Shown: positions 1-8,162 of the stretch, piece after piece
Numbering within the stretch: the first letter of the stretch is position 1
Layout: every line of letters starts with the position of its first letter
NCBI GenBank assembly: GCA_902613275.1
Contig: CACMGM010000005.1
Coordinates: 1 to 64,000 of the forward strand
Length of the DNA: 64,000 nucleotides
Direction of reading: 5' to 3'
From: an uncultured Alphaproteobacteria bacterium
GTDB taxonomy: Bacteria > Pseudomonadota > Alphaproteobacteria > HIMB59 > GCA-002718135
The notes under the pieces: generated by a model
Told to the model about the DNA's origin: nothing
The model's database searches: none
Seen by the model: the letters and a program-made list of their open reading frames with translations, nothing else
Translations under genes and position numbers: made by a program

Positions 1-187
1 TAATAAAATAAATTTGAAAAAAGGTATTGTGAAAGATCCATTGATTCATGAACAAGTATGCAATGATATATCTAATTGGTTTAAAAAAACAATTAAGGCT
101 GAAGTTGTAGGTTTAGTCGAAAGTCCAATAACTGGACCAAAAGGAAATAAAGAATTTTTGATTTATAGTATTTTAAAGAAATCTTAA
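1..187 (+). CDS. tlyA: TlyA-type rRNA 2'-O-methyltransferase, C-terminal end (partial)
   Basis: An open frame enters from the window edge (codons from base 2) and stops at TAA 185-187, giving about 61 residues. The translation contains [18 protein letters not shown] and [14 protein letters not shown], which match the conserved C-terminal end of the TlyA/hemolysin A family of S4-domain FtsJ-like methyltransferases acting on 16S/23S rRNA. The catalytic domain lies outside the window. The last 15 bases overlap the 3' end of the convergent aroC. The family call rests on a short tail only, but the motif is distinctive. Confidence 0.8.
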   Translation, partial: NKINLKKGIVKDPLIHEQVCNDISNWFKKTIKAEVVGLVESPITGPKGNKEFLIYSILKKS

Positions 188-1243
188 ACAATGATCAGCT
201 ATAGTTGTGGCAACCATTGCTTCACCGACAGGAACAGCTCTTATACCAACACATGGATCATGACGACCTTTAGTAGATATTGTTGTTTCTTTTAATTTTG
301 TATTAATTGTTTTTTTTGGCGATAATATTGAGCTTGTCGGTTTTACTACAAATCTAGTAATTAATTCTTGGCCCGTTGTAATACCTCCAAGAACTCCACC
401 ATTATTATTTGAAAGGAATAAAGGTTGTTTATTTTTTATTCTCATTTCATCAACATTAGAGATTCCAGTTTCATAAACACTGCTAAATCCATTTCCCATT
501 TCTACTCCCTTAACAGCATTAATAGACATCAATGCCTTAGCAATATCAGAGTCTATTTTTTCATAAATCGGTTCTCCTAAACCAGCTGGCAAACCTTTTA
601 CTCTAATTTCAATTATAGCACCTAAAGAGGAACCAGATTTTCTTGCAGTTTGTATTTCGTTTTCCCATATTTTAATAATTTCTTTATCAGGACTCCAAAA
701 ATTATTTTTTGGAATAAAATTATTATTCCAATTATCATAATTAATTTTATGATTACCTATTTGAATTAATGCACCTGTTATTACAACTTGATTTTTAATT
801 TTATTTTTTATGATTTTTCTTGCTATTGCCCCTGCTGCTACTCTCATTGCAGTTTCTCTAGCACTAGATCTACCCCCACCCCTATAATCTCTTATGCCAT
901 ATTTTTTCCAATATGTATAATCTGCATGACCTGGTCTAAATTTACTTTTGATATCACCATAATCTTTTGATCTCTGATCTTGATTGTAGATAATTAGAGA
1001 AATAGGATGACCTGTTGTTTTTCCCTCAAAAGTTCCAGAAAGTATTTCAACTTTATCCCCTTCTTTTCTTTGAGTCGTAAATTTTGACTGACCAGGTTTT
1101 CTTTTATCTAAATAGGGTTGAATATCTTTTTCAGTTAAATTTATGTTTGATGGAACTCCATCGACAACACAACCAATGGCTTTGCCATGGCTTTCTCCCC
1201 ATGTAGTAAAATTAAAGATTTTTCCTATTGAATTAGAAGTCAT
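173..1243 (-). CDS. aroC: Chorismate synthase
   Basis: Last step of the shikimate pathway: FMNH2-dependent conversion of 5-enolpyruvylshikimate-3-phosphate to chorismate in the cytoplasm. The 356 residues are full length for the family. Signatures are WGESHG (residues 15-20), the arginine- and glycine-rich segment with [18 protein letters not shown] and AAGAIA (about 104-142), and [17 protein letters not shown] near the C terminus. The start codon overlaps the fabI stop as ATGA, so the two genes are probably translated from one message. The 3' end overlaps tlyA head to head by 15 bases. Confidence 0.97.
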   Translation of the reverse strand: MTSNSIGKIFNFTTWGESHGKAIGCVVDGVPSNINLTEKDIQPYLDKRKPGQSKFTTQRKEGDKVEILSGTFEGKTTGHPISLIIYNQDQRSKDYGDIKSKFRPGHADYTYWKKYGIRDYRGGGRSSARETAMRVAAGAIARKIIKNKIKNQVVITGALIQIGNHKINYDNWNNNFIPKNNFWSPDKEIIKIWENEIQTARKSGSSLGAIIEIRVKGLPAGLGEPIYEKIDSDIAKALMSINAVKGVEMGNGFSSVYETGISNVDEMRIKNKQPLFLSNNNGGVLGGITTGQELITRFVVKPTSSILSPKKTINTKLKETTISTKGRHDPCVGIRAVPVGEAMVATTIADHCLRFL

Positions 1244-2067
1244 TTTTTAGAATTTGTAAATTCACCTAATAATTCTGAAACACTTTCACTCTCATCAACT
1301 GCAACCATTCCTACAGTATGATAGCCACAATCGACATGTTGTATCTCACCAGTAACGGCACTCCCAAGATCACTTAAGAGATACAAAGCAGAATTTCCAA
1401 CATCTTGTTGATTTACATTTCTTTTAAGTGGAGCATTAAGCTCGTTCCATCTTAGAATAAATCTAAAATCACCTATTCCTGATGCTGCCAAAGTTTTAAT
1501 TGGGCCAGCACTAATGGCATTAACTCTTATATTTTTTTCTCCCAAATCTACTGCTAAATATCTAACACTTGCCTCTAAAGCTGCTTTTGCAACTCCCATA
1601 ACATTATAATGAGGCATAACTTGTTCTGATCCATAATATGTTAAAGTTAAAATTGATCCACCATTATTCATTAGAGGTTCTGCTAGCCTACAAGCTTCTG
1701 TAAAAGAATAACATGATATATGCATAGTTTGTTTAAAATTATCAGAAGATGTATTGTAATATTTACCTCTTAATTCATCTTTGTTGGAAAAACCAATTCC
1801 ATGAACAAGAAAATCTAATTCACCCCATTTATTTTTAAGTGTTTCAAAAACATTATTCATACTTTGTGAGTCTGAAACATCACAAGGAATAATAGTGTTA
1901 GACCCTATTTCTTCTGCAAGTGGCTGAACTCTTTTCTTAAGAGCTTCTCCTTGATAAGTAAGTGCAATTTCTGCTCCCTGTTCTGCTAATTTTTTTGCAA
2001 TACCCCAGGCAATAGATCTGTCATTTGCCACTCCCATAATCAGACCTTTTTTATTTTGCATCAACAT
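1240..2067 (-). CDS. fabI: Enoyl-[acyl-carrier-protein] reductase (NADH)
   Basis: Reduces the enoyl-ACP double bond in the last step of each fatty-acid elongation cycle. It is a short-chain dehydrogenase with the FabI-type nucleotide motif [11 protein letters not shown] (about residues 12-22) and the catalytic set LTYYGSEQ...YNVMGVAK, where the second Tyr and the Lys are six residues apart. Starting at 2067 gives 275 residues, normal for FabI. ATG at 2061 is equally possible. The open frame runs upstream to 2211, but that extension is a low-complexity Tyr/Ile-rich translation of the AT spacer and would overlap pdxH, so it is rejected. Upstream of aroC in one transcript. Confidence 0.96.
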   Translation of the reverse strand: MLMQNKKGLIMGVANDRSIAWGIAKKLAEQGAEIALTYQGEALKKRVQPLAEEIGSNTIIPCDVSDSQSMNNVFETLKNKWGELDFLVHGIGFSNKDELRGKYYNTSSDNFKQTMHISCYSFTEACRLAEPLMNNGGSILTLTYYGSEQVMPHYNVMGVAKAALEASVRYLAVDLGEKNIRVNAISAGPIKTLAASGIGDFRFILRWNELNAPLKRNVNQQDVGNSALYLLSDLGSAVTGEIQHVDCGYHTVGMVAVDESESVSELLGEFTNSKK

Positions 2068-2135
2068 ATTGTAAATCAGTGTTTTTTTATAAATATAGAT
2101 ATATATACTTATAAAATAATATTCATATCTATAAT
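2068..2135. promoter_or_regulatory. Divergent fabI/pdxH promoter spacer
   Basis: Only 68 bases separate the divergent starts of fabI-aroC (minus) and pdxH (plus). The spacer is almost entirely A and T, with alternating TA steps around 2095-2115. Both promoters must sit here or inside the flanking genes. Individual -35 and -10 boxes cannot be picked out with confidence, because many hexamers resemble TATAAT. Confidence 0.45.
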
Positions 2136-2741
2136 ATGCAATCAAATCAAAAATTAATAAATTCTGATAAAAAACCAATTGAACTTTTTCAAGAGTGGTT
2201 TGAAGAGGCAAAGAAAAGTGAAATCAATGATCCAAATGCTATGAACCTTGCTACTATATCTTCTGACGGTAAACCCAGCTCACGAATTGTTTTACTTAAA
2301 TCATATGATGATAAAGGGTTTGTTTTTTACACAAATTCAAATAGTAAAAAAGGTAGAGCAATTAAAAACAACGATAGTGTAGCTTTAAATTTTCATTGGA
2401 AAACACTTCAAAGACAAATAAGAATTGAAGGTAATGTTTCACAAATTTCAAACGCTGAAGCTGATGAATATTATAATTCAAGGCCACTAGGAAGTAGAAT
2501 AGGAGCTTGGGCTTCATTACAGTCAGAAGATCTAGATGATAGATCGACATTAACTAAAAGAGTAGAAGATTTTAAAAAAAAGTTTTCAGATAATGATGTA
2601 CCAAGACCTTCACATTGGAATGGCTACTTAGTAGCGCCTGTATTAATTGAATTTTGGCAAGATATGCCATTTAGATTGCATGACAGACTTGAATTCCGTA
2701 TTGAAAATGATGGTTGGGTTACAAGAAAATTATATCCTTAA
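2136..2741 (+). CDS. pdxH: Pyridoxamine 5'-phosphate oxidase
   Basis: FMN-dependent oxidation of pyridoxine or pyridoxamine phosphate to pyridoxal 5'-phosphate, in the cytoplasm. The 201 residues fit the family. FMN-contact motifs are RIVLLKS (50-56) and FYTNSNSKKG (64-73). The C-terminal substrate-binding and dimer segment ends FRLHDRLEFRI...WVTRKLYP. The gene stands alone, divergent from fabI, and shares the palindromic stop TTAA (2738-2741) with the convergent downstream gene. PLP from this enzyme would serve the PLP-dependent proteins near 56.8-60.2 kb, among many others. Confidence 0.97.
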   Translation: MQSNQKLINSDKKPIELFQEWFEEAKKSEINDPNAMNLATISSDGKPSSRIVLLKSYDDKGFVFYTNSNSKKGRAIKNNDSVALNFHWKTLQRQIRIEGNVSQISNAEADEYYNSRPLGSRIGAWASLQSEDLDDRSTLTKRVEDFKKKFSDNDVPRPSHWNGYLVAPVLIEFWQDMPFRLHDRLEFRIENDGWVTRKLYP

Positions 2742-3172
2742 TTATCTTCTTTCCATTTTTGTAAAATCCATGAACTAGAATTTGATTTATTGTCACCACC
2801 TATACCCCAAAGTAACTGTATATTATTTTTTTCACAGAATATTGTTTCTGGTGTTGTATTATTATTTCTATCACCTCCATTTGCAAATTTAATAATTGAT
2901 TTTGGATATTTATTTTTTACTTTTTTAAGACCATCGATACACGTCTTATCTCCATCATCAAATTCTATAACATCAATAACATTTTTTAACTCATTCATAA
3001 TTATAGTTCTTTCAATAAAAGGAAGAAATTCCTTACCCTTCTTTTTTTGAAGCCATAAATCAGAATTTAGCAAAACTACAACTTCACCATGTTTAGCAGC
3101 TTCTTTAATTAATTTTATATGACCACTGTGAATTGGGTCAAAACCTCCACTGACAACAACTATTTTACGCAT
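2738..3172 (-). CDS. Small cytidylyltransferase-like nucleotidyltransferase
   Basis: A 144-residue single-domain protein of the HIGH-type nucleotidyltransferase superfamily (cytidylyltransferase-like). The N terminus reads VVVSGGFDPIHSGHIKLIKEA, with HSGH at residues 15-18 as the HxGH catalytic motif. A second-half signature such as ISSTK is not obvious. It resembles the domain found in RfaE/HldE and glycerol-3-phosphate cytidylyltransferases, but the substrate cannot be read from sequence. Its start overlaps the end of pyrE by 8 bases, so it is co-transcribed with pyrE. It shares a TTAA stop with pdxH. Known family, unknown substrate. Confidence 0.75.
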   Translation of the reverse strand: MRKIVVVSGGFDPIHSGHIKLIKEAAKHGEVVVLLNSDLWLQKKKGKEFLPFIERTIIMNELKNVIDVIEFDDGDKTCIDGLKKVKNKYPKSIIKFANGGDRNNNTTPETIFCEKNNIQLLWGIGGDNKSNSSSWILQKWKEDN

Positions 3173-3800
3173 ACTTGCTTCTCCATTTTTCTGGATCTTC
3201 TAAAAATTCTTTTAAGTTTGAAACCTTATCTTCAGAATATATTTTTTCACTTTCAATATAATTTATTACATCTTTCCAAGTACACAGTGAGTGCATATTT
3301 ACATTTAATTTAAATAATTCTGATTCATTGAAATTAAAAATATCATAATAAAATATTACAAATATATCTTTAACTTTTAATCCAGCTTCACGCATTGCGT
3401 TAATAAAAATTATTTTACTACCTCCATCAGTAGCTAGATCTTCAACTAAAAGAGCTTTTTGATTTTTTTCAAATTCACCTTCAATTTGTCTGTTTTTTCC
3501 AAAACCTTTTGTTTTTTTTCTAATATAAATCATTTGTCTATCTAATTTTTGAGAAATAAAAGCAGCATAGGGAATTCCAGCGGTCTCTCCACCAGCAATA
3601 ATTTCTGTCTCAATATTATTTTTAGTTAAATAATCTATGGCTTTATCAATTATAAAATTTCTTTCTTTTGTAAAAGAAATAATTTTTCTACAATCAACAT
3701 AAACAGGACTAGCCAAGCCTGATGTAAGAGTAAAATATTTATCAAATGAAAAATTAATAGACTTTATATCTACTAATATTTTAGCTATCTCTTTAGACAT
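3165..3800 (-). CDS. pyrE: Orotate phosphoribosyltransferase
   Basis: Converts orotate and PRPP to orotidine 5'-phosphate in pyrimidine synthesis. The 211 residues match the family. The PRPP-binding motif is LLVEDLATDGGS (117-128), and TSGLASPVYVDCRK (26-39) is the orotate/phosphate loop region. The catalytic loop lysines fall in IRKKTKGFGKNRQIEG (about 93-108). It sits between a universal stress protein (4-base gap) and a nucleotidyltransferase (8-base overlap), all on the minus strand. Confidence 0.95.
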   Translation of the reverse strand: MSKEIAKILVDIKSINFSFDKYFTLTSGLASPVYVDCRKIISFTKERNFIIDKAIDYLTKNNIETEIIAGGETAGIPYAAFISQKLDRQMIYIRKKTKGFGKNRQIEGEFEKNQKALLVEDLATDGGSKIIFINAMREAGLKVKDIFVIFYYDIFNFNESELFKLNVNMHSLCTWKDVINYIESEKIYSEDKVSNLKEFLEDPEKWRSKYA

Positions 3801-3804
3801 TTTT

Positions 3805-4278
3805 TTAAGTTATTTGCGCAATATGTTCAAATGATAAATTTCCAGGGACAATCATTATTGGTATTCTTAGGTTTGTTATTTCATTACTCACTAGAGAAGT
3901 TATTATTGGACCAGGGTTTTTACTATTTGGATCAGTATTGGCAGCTAAAACAAGAACATTAATATTTTTTTCCTCATCTAATAATTTTTTTAATTCAGGT
4001 ATAGTATCCCCCTCTCTTAAAGAGAGAGCAGGATAGTCACCTGTTCTTTCTTGGACAAATGAGGCAGCTTTTTTAAGAATTGCTTCTGCTTCTTCTCTAG
4101 CTTCCTCTTTCATAATGTCTGTAACACCTTTTGTTGTTAGAACATCCAAAGGCTCTATGAATGTTGCAATTATAATCTTTCTTCCTGTTTTTTTTGATCT
4201 TGCACAAGCATATTCAAGAGCTGTATTCATTTCTTCTGAATTATCTGCAACAACTAGAATATATCTATCATCACTCAT
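3805..4278 (-). CDS. Universal stress protein (UspA family)
   Basis: 157-residue single Usp domain. It opens with a beta strand and Asp (RYILVVADNSEEMNTALEYA), as the family does, and ends in IPIMIVPG. The G-2x-G-9x-G(S/T) ATP-binding signature is not clear, so it may be a non-ATP-binding member. The start overlaps the end of the Alph_Pro_TM gene by 4 bases. It therefore belongs to the transcript of the TauE membrane module, an arrangement I recall from other alphaproteobacteria. Its role within that module is not known. Confidence 0.85.
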   Translation of the reverse strand: MSDDRYILVVADNSEEMNTALEYACARSKKTGRKIIIATFIEPLDVLTTKGVTDIMKEEAREEAEAILKKAASFVQERTGDYPALSLREGDTIPELKKLLDEEKNINVLVLAANTDPNSKNPGPIITSLVSNEITNLRIPIMIVPGNLSFEHIAQIT

Positions 4279-5039
4279 TTACTTCTCCTAAATAAAGCAG
4301 CAGCAATAAAACCTGAAAATATTGAAAAGATAATTACAAAAACTCCGTATGTAGCTGCATTTTCATTTGCAAAGTCAAATATTTGACTTCCTATACCAGT
4401 TTTTTTTATAACTATATTTTTTTGATCAGTACTCATAATTGTATTATTTCTTATATAGTAAATATCAACATTATAAATCCCTGGTATTGTATTTGTAGGA
4501 AAAAAAACGCTAGTTTGAAATAATTTATCTTTGACTTTTTTCATTTCAAAACTTTTATAAAATGATTGTTCTTTTTTTATTCTAACAAAATTTTCATTCC
4601 AACTTTTTTGGTCATTTTTGAAAATAAAATTTTGATTAAAAGTCTTATTATTTAAAATTTTTTCAAAACTTAGATCCTCATTAATTAATATCGATTCAGG
4701 CAAGATTTCGTTAATTTCTTTTGAGGAGGACAAAAAGAATAAAGATGGAATGTTACTATAGGTAACGTATTGATTATTTATCCATATTCCAAAATACCTC
4801 TCTTTTTTTTGTATTCTCATTTTTGATGGTGGCCCTTTTATTGTCAAAAGTGTCTCATGATCATTTTTTAGTAATCCAAAAATAATAATTTCTTTTCCAT
4901 TAAAATCTGTTTTTAATTCAATACTATCCTCAGATAAGTCAAAGTAAATTTCTTCAGCATTAAGAAAGTTATAAAAAAAAATTACAGTCAATAAAATTGT
5001 TAGATTAAAAGCAAACTTTATATATAAATTTTTAATCAT
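4275..5039 (-). CDS. Alph_Pro_TM (TIGR02186-type) membrane-anchored protein
   Basis: 254 residues: an N-terminal hydrophobic signal/anchor (about residues 8-28), a long polar, probably periplasmic, domain with beta-rich segments, and a single C-terminal membrane helix (about 228-248) followed by FRRSK. This layout, and the neighbours TauE and UspA, fit the alphaproteobacterial family of unknown function called Alph_Pro_TM/TIGR02186. The function is unknown. Constant linkage to a TauE exporter suggests an accessory role in anion export. Overlaps of 4 and 8 bases with both neighbours show operon membership. Confidence 0.7.
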   Translation of the reverse strand: MIKNLYIKFAFNLTILLTVIFFYNFLNAEEIYFDLSEDSIELKTDFNGKEIIIFGLLKNDHETLLTIKGPPSKMRIQKKERYFGIWINNQYVTYSNIPSLFFLSSSKEINEILPESILINEDLSFEKILNNKTFNQNFIFKNDQKSWNENFVRIKKEQSFYKSFEMKKVKDKLFQTSVFFPTNTIPGIYNVDIYYIRNNTIMSTDQKNIVIKKTGIGSQIFDFANENAATYGVFVIIFSIFSGFIAAALFRRSK

Positions 5040-5439
5040 CTATTTTTGTCACTTCTAAAATATAAAATTCTAAATAAAATCCAATTAATGCAAAAATTGA
5101 TACTAATAAAAAAGATGCTTTCTCAATCAATATATCAATCACTAATATATCTTTTTGCATAAGCATATAAATTGGAATTACAGTGGATAAAATAACTATA
5201 CTTAGTTTTGCAAATGAATCATTAAATAATATGTCTTTAAATATTTTATTAAGATCTTTTTTAATAAATACTCTAAAATTTGACCAAATATAAATTTTGT
5301 TAAATGAGTTTATAACAATTATTAGAATTAAAAAATATTCTATGTTCTCCAGATCAAAACTAATGATTGTAAAAATAAAATATATGAAGAGACAAACTAC
5401 GATCAATAAATTAATGGAAAAATTAAACATTGATATCAT
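5032..5439 (-). CDS. Small four-helix membrane protein of unknown function
   Basis: 135 residues with about four hydrophobic segments (near 6-27, 33-51, 75-95 and 104-128) and no recognisable motif. It overlaps the tauE stop (4 bases) and the Alph_Pro_TM gene (8 bases), so it is translated as part of this operon. ATG at 5430 is an alternative start. I do not recognise the family. The position suggests a partner of the TauE/Alph_Pro_TM pair, but that is inference only. Confidence 0.65.
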   Translation of the reverse strand: MISMFNFSINLLIVVCLFIYFIFTIISFDLENIEYFLILIIVINSFNKIYIWSNFRVFIKKDLNKIFKDILFNDSFAKLSIVILSTVIPIYMLMQKDILVIDILIEKASFLLVSIFALIGFYLEFYILEVTKIDD

Positions 5440-6350
5440 ATCATTACCAATGAAAATAAATCATTAGGTCTTAAAACTAGATCTGTAAAAATTTTACCAC
5501 AGACACCCAGTACTAATATAGCCAAAATACCTCTCAAATATTCTGCTTTTAATTTAGACCCAAAAATTACACCAATTTGTGCACCAATTACTCCTCCAAA
5601 TATCATTAGTGCAGACAGCACAATATCTACATTATAATTTATGTAGGATTGAAAGAATGTTGCATTAGCGGTAACAAAAATGATTTGAAATAAAGATGTC
5701 CCAACTACTATACTTGTTGGCATTCCAAGTATGTATACCATTGCAGGTATCATTATAAATCCTCCTCCAATTCCCATCATTGCGGACATTACTCCAACTG
5801 CGAACCCTATCAGTACAGGTGGTATCGCACTTATATAAAGTTTTGATCTATGAAAGCGAACTTTGAATGGAAGTCCGTGAAACCAAGAATGTTGATGCAG
5901 TTTTGTTCTTTTAGTGTTTCTTGCTCTATAGTGTTTTATTGTAGTTCTTGCGCTTTCAAAAGCCATACTAAAACCAATAAAACCTAAAAAGAAAAGAAAT
6001 AATAACTGAATAACTAAATCTATTTGACCAAAATTTTTTAGATAACTGAAAATATTTACACCAACTGTGGAGCCAATTAAACCTCCTATTAAAAGGAATA
6101 TACCCATCTTTATATCAACATTTCTTTTTCTCCAGTGAGCAATAAAACCTGAAACTGAAGTTGCTAAAACGTGCGGAGCTTCAGAACCAACAGCTACAAC
6201 TGGAGGTATACCTAAAAAAATTAATAGTGGTGTCATTAAAAATCCACCACCAACACCAAAAATTCCTGAAAGTATCCCTATACTCATACCAATAAAGATA
6301 ATAAGAAAAATATTGACGTTCATTTCAGCTATTGGAAGGTAAATTGACAT
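5436..6350 (-). CDS. TauE/SafE family anion (sulfite/organosulfonate) exporter
   Basis: 304-residue inner-membrane protein with the two-fold repeat typical of TauE/SafE. The repeats are marked by GILSGIFGVGGGFLMTP in the first half and GVMSAMMGIGGGFIMIP in the second. About eight membrane helices are split by a cytoplasmic-looking basic loop (about residues 133-170). Family members export sulfite, sulfoacetate or related anions; the substrate here is inferred. It is the first gene of a four-gene overlapping minus-strand operon with the four-helix protein, Alph_Pro_TM and UspA. Confidence 0.9.
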   Translation of the reverse strand: MSIYLPIAEMNVNIFLIIFIGMSIGILSGIFGVGGGFLMTPLLIFLGIPPVVAVGSEAPHVLATSVSGFIAHWRKRNVDIKMGIFLLIGGLIGSTVGVNIFSYLKNFGQIDLVIQLLFLFFLGFIGFSMAFESARTTIKHYRARNTKRTKLHQHSWFHGLPFKVRFHRSKLYISAIPPVLIGFAVGVMSAMMGIGGGFIMIPAMVYILGMPTSIVVGTSLFQIIFVTANATFFQSYINYNVDIVLSALMIFGGVIGAQIGVIFGSKLKAEYLRGILAILVLGVCGKIFTDLVLRPNDLFSLVMI

Positions 6351-6413
6351 ATTTTTTTATGAATTTTATATAATTATTACTTAATAAGTACAAATTATAT
6401 TTACTTTGGAAAA

Positions 6414-7508
6414 TTATATAAAATTATTTAGTACTATGATTCCAATATAACTTACAATTCCAACACAACAAGCTGCAGAAAAGCCAACATAAAATGGTCT
6501 TATGCCTAAGCTTTTTAAAGAAACTAAATTTGTACTTATGCCAACAGCTGCCATTGCTATTGCTAAAGAATACTCAGCAATAGATTTAATAATATTGATT
6601 ATTAATTGCCAGTTATTATTAGTTAATATTTCAAAAGCTAAATTATTATTTTGAATTCCATAATCTCCAATTGATCTAATAAGACCCATAAGAATAAAAC
6701 CAATTATGAAAATTGGAAACATAGATATTATTGATGGTTTGCTATTATTTTCACCAATATTATTTCTTAGATACATATAGCTTATTGTAGGAATGACGAT
6801 TATCATACTGACATTTCTTACTAATTTTGTAATTGTCGCTATATCCATAGTTTTTGGTGAATTGAATTGTTCCGCATATATCAATCCAGCACCAGCAACT
6901 TGAGCAGTTTCATGTATTGAAGTTCCAAGAAATAATCCTGATGCTAGCTCATCTCCACTGAAAAGGTAATATGCCATAAATGGATAGAGGAACATTGCAA
7001 TTATTCCAAATATTGTAATATTAGCTATGGCATAAGCAACTTCCTCTTTATCAGCATTAATTGCAGGACTAGTTGCTACAATTGCAGATGCTCCACAAAT
7101 ACTTGTTCCAACTGCAATTAATGATCCCATTTTTGAAGAAACATTTAATAAATTGCATAAATAATTTACAACCAAGATTGATATAATAATACAAGCAACA
7201 ATTAGGGGTATTCCAACTATTCCAACTTTAAAAATATCTAAAAGTCCTAGCCTAATACCAAGACATATTATTCCTAACCTTAGAATAAATTTTAAAGAAA
7301 ACTTAATTCCTTCTAAAAAAAAATTATTAATATGAAATATATTTCCTATCAAAAGACCAAATATTATTGATAGCATTATTGGTGATACTGGACTTTTTTG
7401 TAAATTTAAAATTTCTTTTCCGATAAAATCACTTAGGTATATGCCTGAATAAGCAATTACAAAACAAAAAATAATTCCTGGGAATATTTTATATATTGAG
7501 CTTAACAT
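6414..7508 (-). CDS. YeiH/UPF0324-type putative sulfate exporter family transporter
   Basis: 364 residues, nearly all membrane helices (about ten). It carries signatures of the YeiH (Cons_hypoth698, UPF0324) family: ICLGIRLGLLDI, GTSICGASAIVATSPAI (about 135-151) and the helix-breaking TSIHETAQVAGAGLIY (about 196-211). The family is annotated as putative sulfate exporters, with little direct proof. It lies 63 bases upstream of the TauE operon on the same strand, so two unrelated candidate sulfur-anion exporters sit side by side. Confidence 0.88.
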   Translation of the reverse strand: MLSSIYKIFPGIIFCFVIAYSGIYLSDFIGKEILNLQKSPVSPIMLSIIFGLLIGNIFHINNFFLEGIKFSLKFILRLGIICLGIRLGLLDIFKVGIVGIPLIVACIIISILVVNYLCNLLNVSSKMGSLIAVGTSICGASAIVATSPAINADKEEVAYAIANITIFGIIAMFLYPFMAYYLFSGDELASGLFLGTSIHETAQVAGAGLIYAEQFNSPKTMDIATITKLVRNVSMIIVIPTISYMYLRNNIGENNSKPSIISMFPIFIIGFILMGLIRSIGDYGIQNNNLAFEILTNNNWQLIINIIKSIAEYSLAIAMAAVGISTNLVSLKSLGIRPFYVGFSAACCVGIVSYIGIIVLNNFI

Positions 7509-7559
7509 TTTAAATATTCTTTATACAAAAAAAATATTTTTTACATATTTATATTAAAC

Positions 7560-8162
7560 TTAGATATTTTTTGCAGTATTCCATTCTTCTTGAGTATTAA
7601 CATTGAAAAAATTCTTTTCCTGGCTTTTGTCGAATTCAACAAATTTATATTTGTGCTTTTTAACCCAAAACATAATTTTACTATTTTTTAATATTAACTC
7701 ATTTTCTAAACTAGTTATTAACGATATATGCCACATTGCTATTACAGGATGATGTCTACTATTTGATCTTGCAATCAATATTTTTACATTTTCATCATAT
7801 GCCTCTAAAAACTTATCGAAAAGATTATCGGGTAAAAATGGAGTATCACTTGGAACAGTAAAAATCCATTCTTTGTTTGTGTAATTTTCTTTAGCCCACA
7901 ACATTGATGTGTGAATTCCTGCTAGAGGTCCCACAAAACCTTTGAATCTATCTTCAATTATTGGGTAATTAATTTTCTTAAAATTTTTTAAGTCATTAGC
8001 ATTTATTATTATTTCATTACTATATTTTTTAAGCTTGTTTATTATTTTGTCTAAGATTGTAATTCCATTTATTTTAGCAAAAGCTTTAAATCCTCCTCCA
8101 AATCTTTTTGATTGACCCCCTGCAAGTATGGCAAACAAAATTTTTTTCTTATTAATGGTCAA
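7560..8162 (-). CDS. mobA: Molybdenum cofactor guanylyltransferase
   Basis: Transfers GMP from GTP to molybdopterin, giving the MGD form of the cofactor used by formate dehydrogenase. 200 residues. The nucleotidyltransferase signature LAGGQSKRFGG (13-23) is clear, followed by VGPLAGIHTS and the Mg-binding VPSDTPFLP. The start overlaps the fdhD stop by 11 bases. It belongs to the same cofactor locus as mobB and moeA, which lie on the other strand just beyond fdhD. Confidence 0.93.
   Translation of the reverse strand: MTINKKKILFAILAGGQSKRFGGGFKAFAKINGITILDKIINKLKKYSNEIIINANDLKNFKKINYPIIEDRFKGFVGPLAGIHTSMLWAKENYTNKEWIFTVPSDTPFLPDNLFDKFLEAYDENVKILIARSNSRHHPVIAMWHISLITSLENELILKNSKIMFWVKKHKYKFVEFDKSQEKNFFNVNTQEEWNTAKNI

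Noticed and set aside
2068..2211. N-terminal extension of fabI
   Set aside because: The open frame reaches 2211, but the added 48 residues are low-complexity (Ile/Tyr-rich), overlap the 5' end of pdxH and have no counterpart in FabI.
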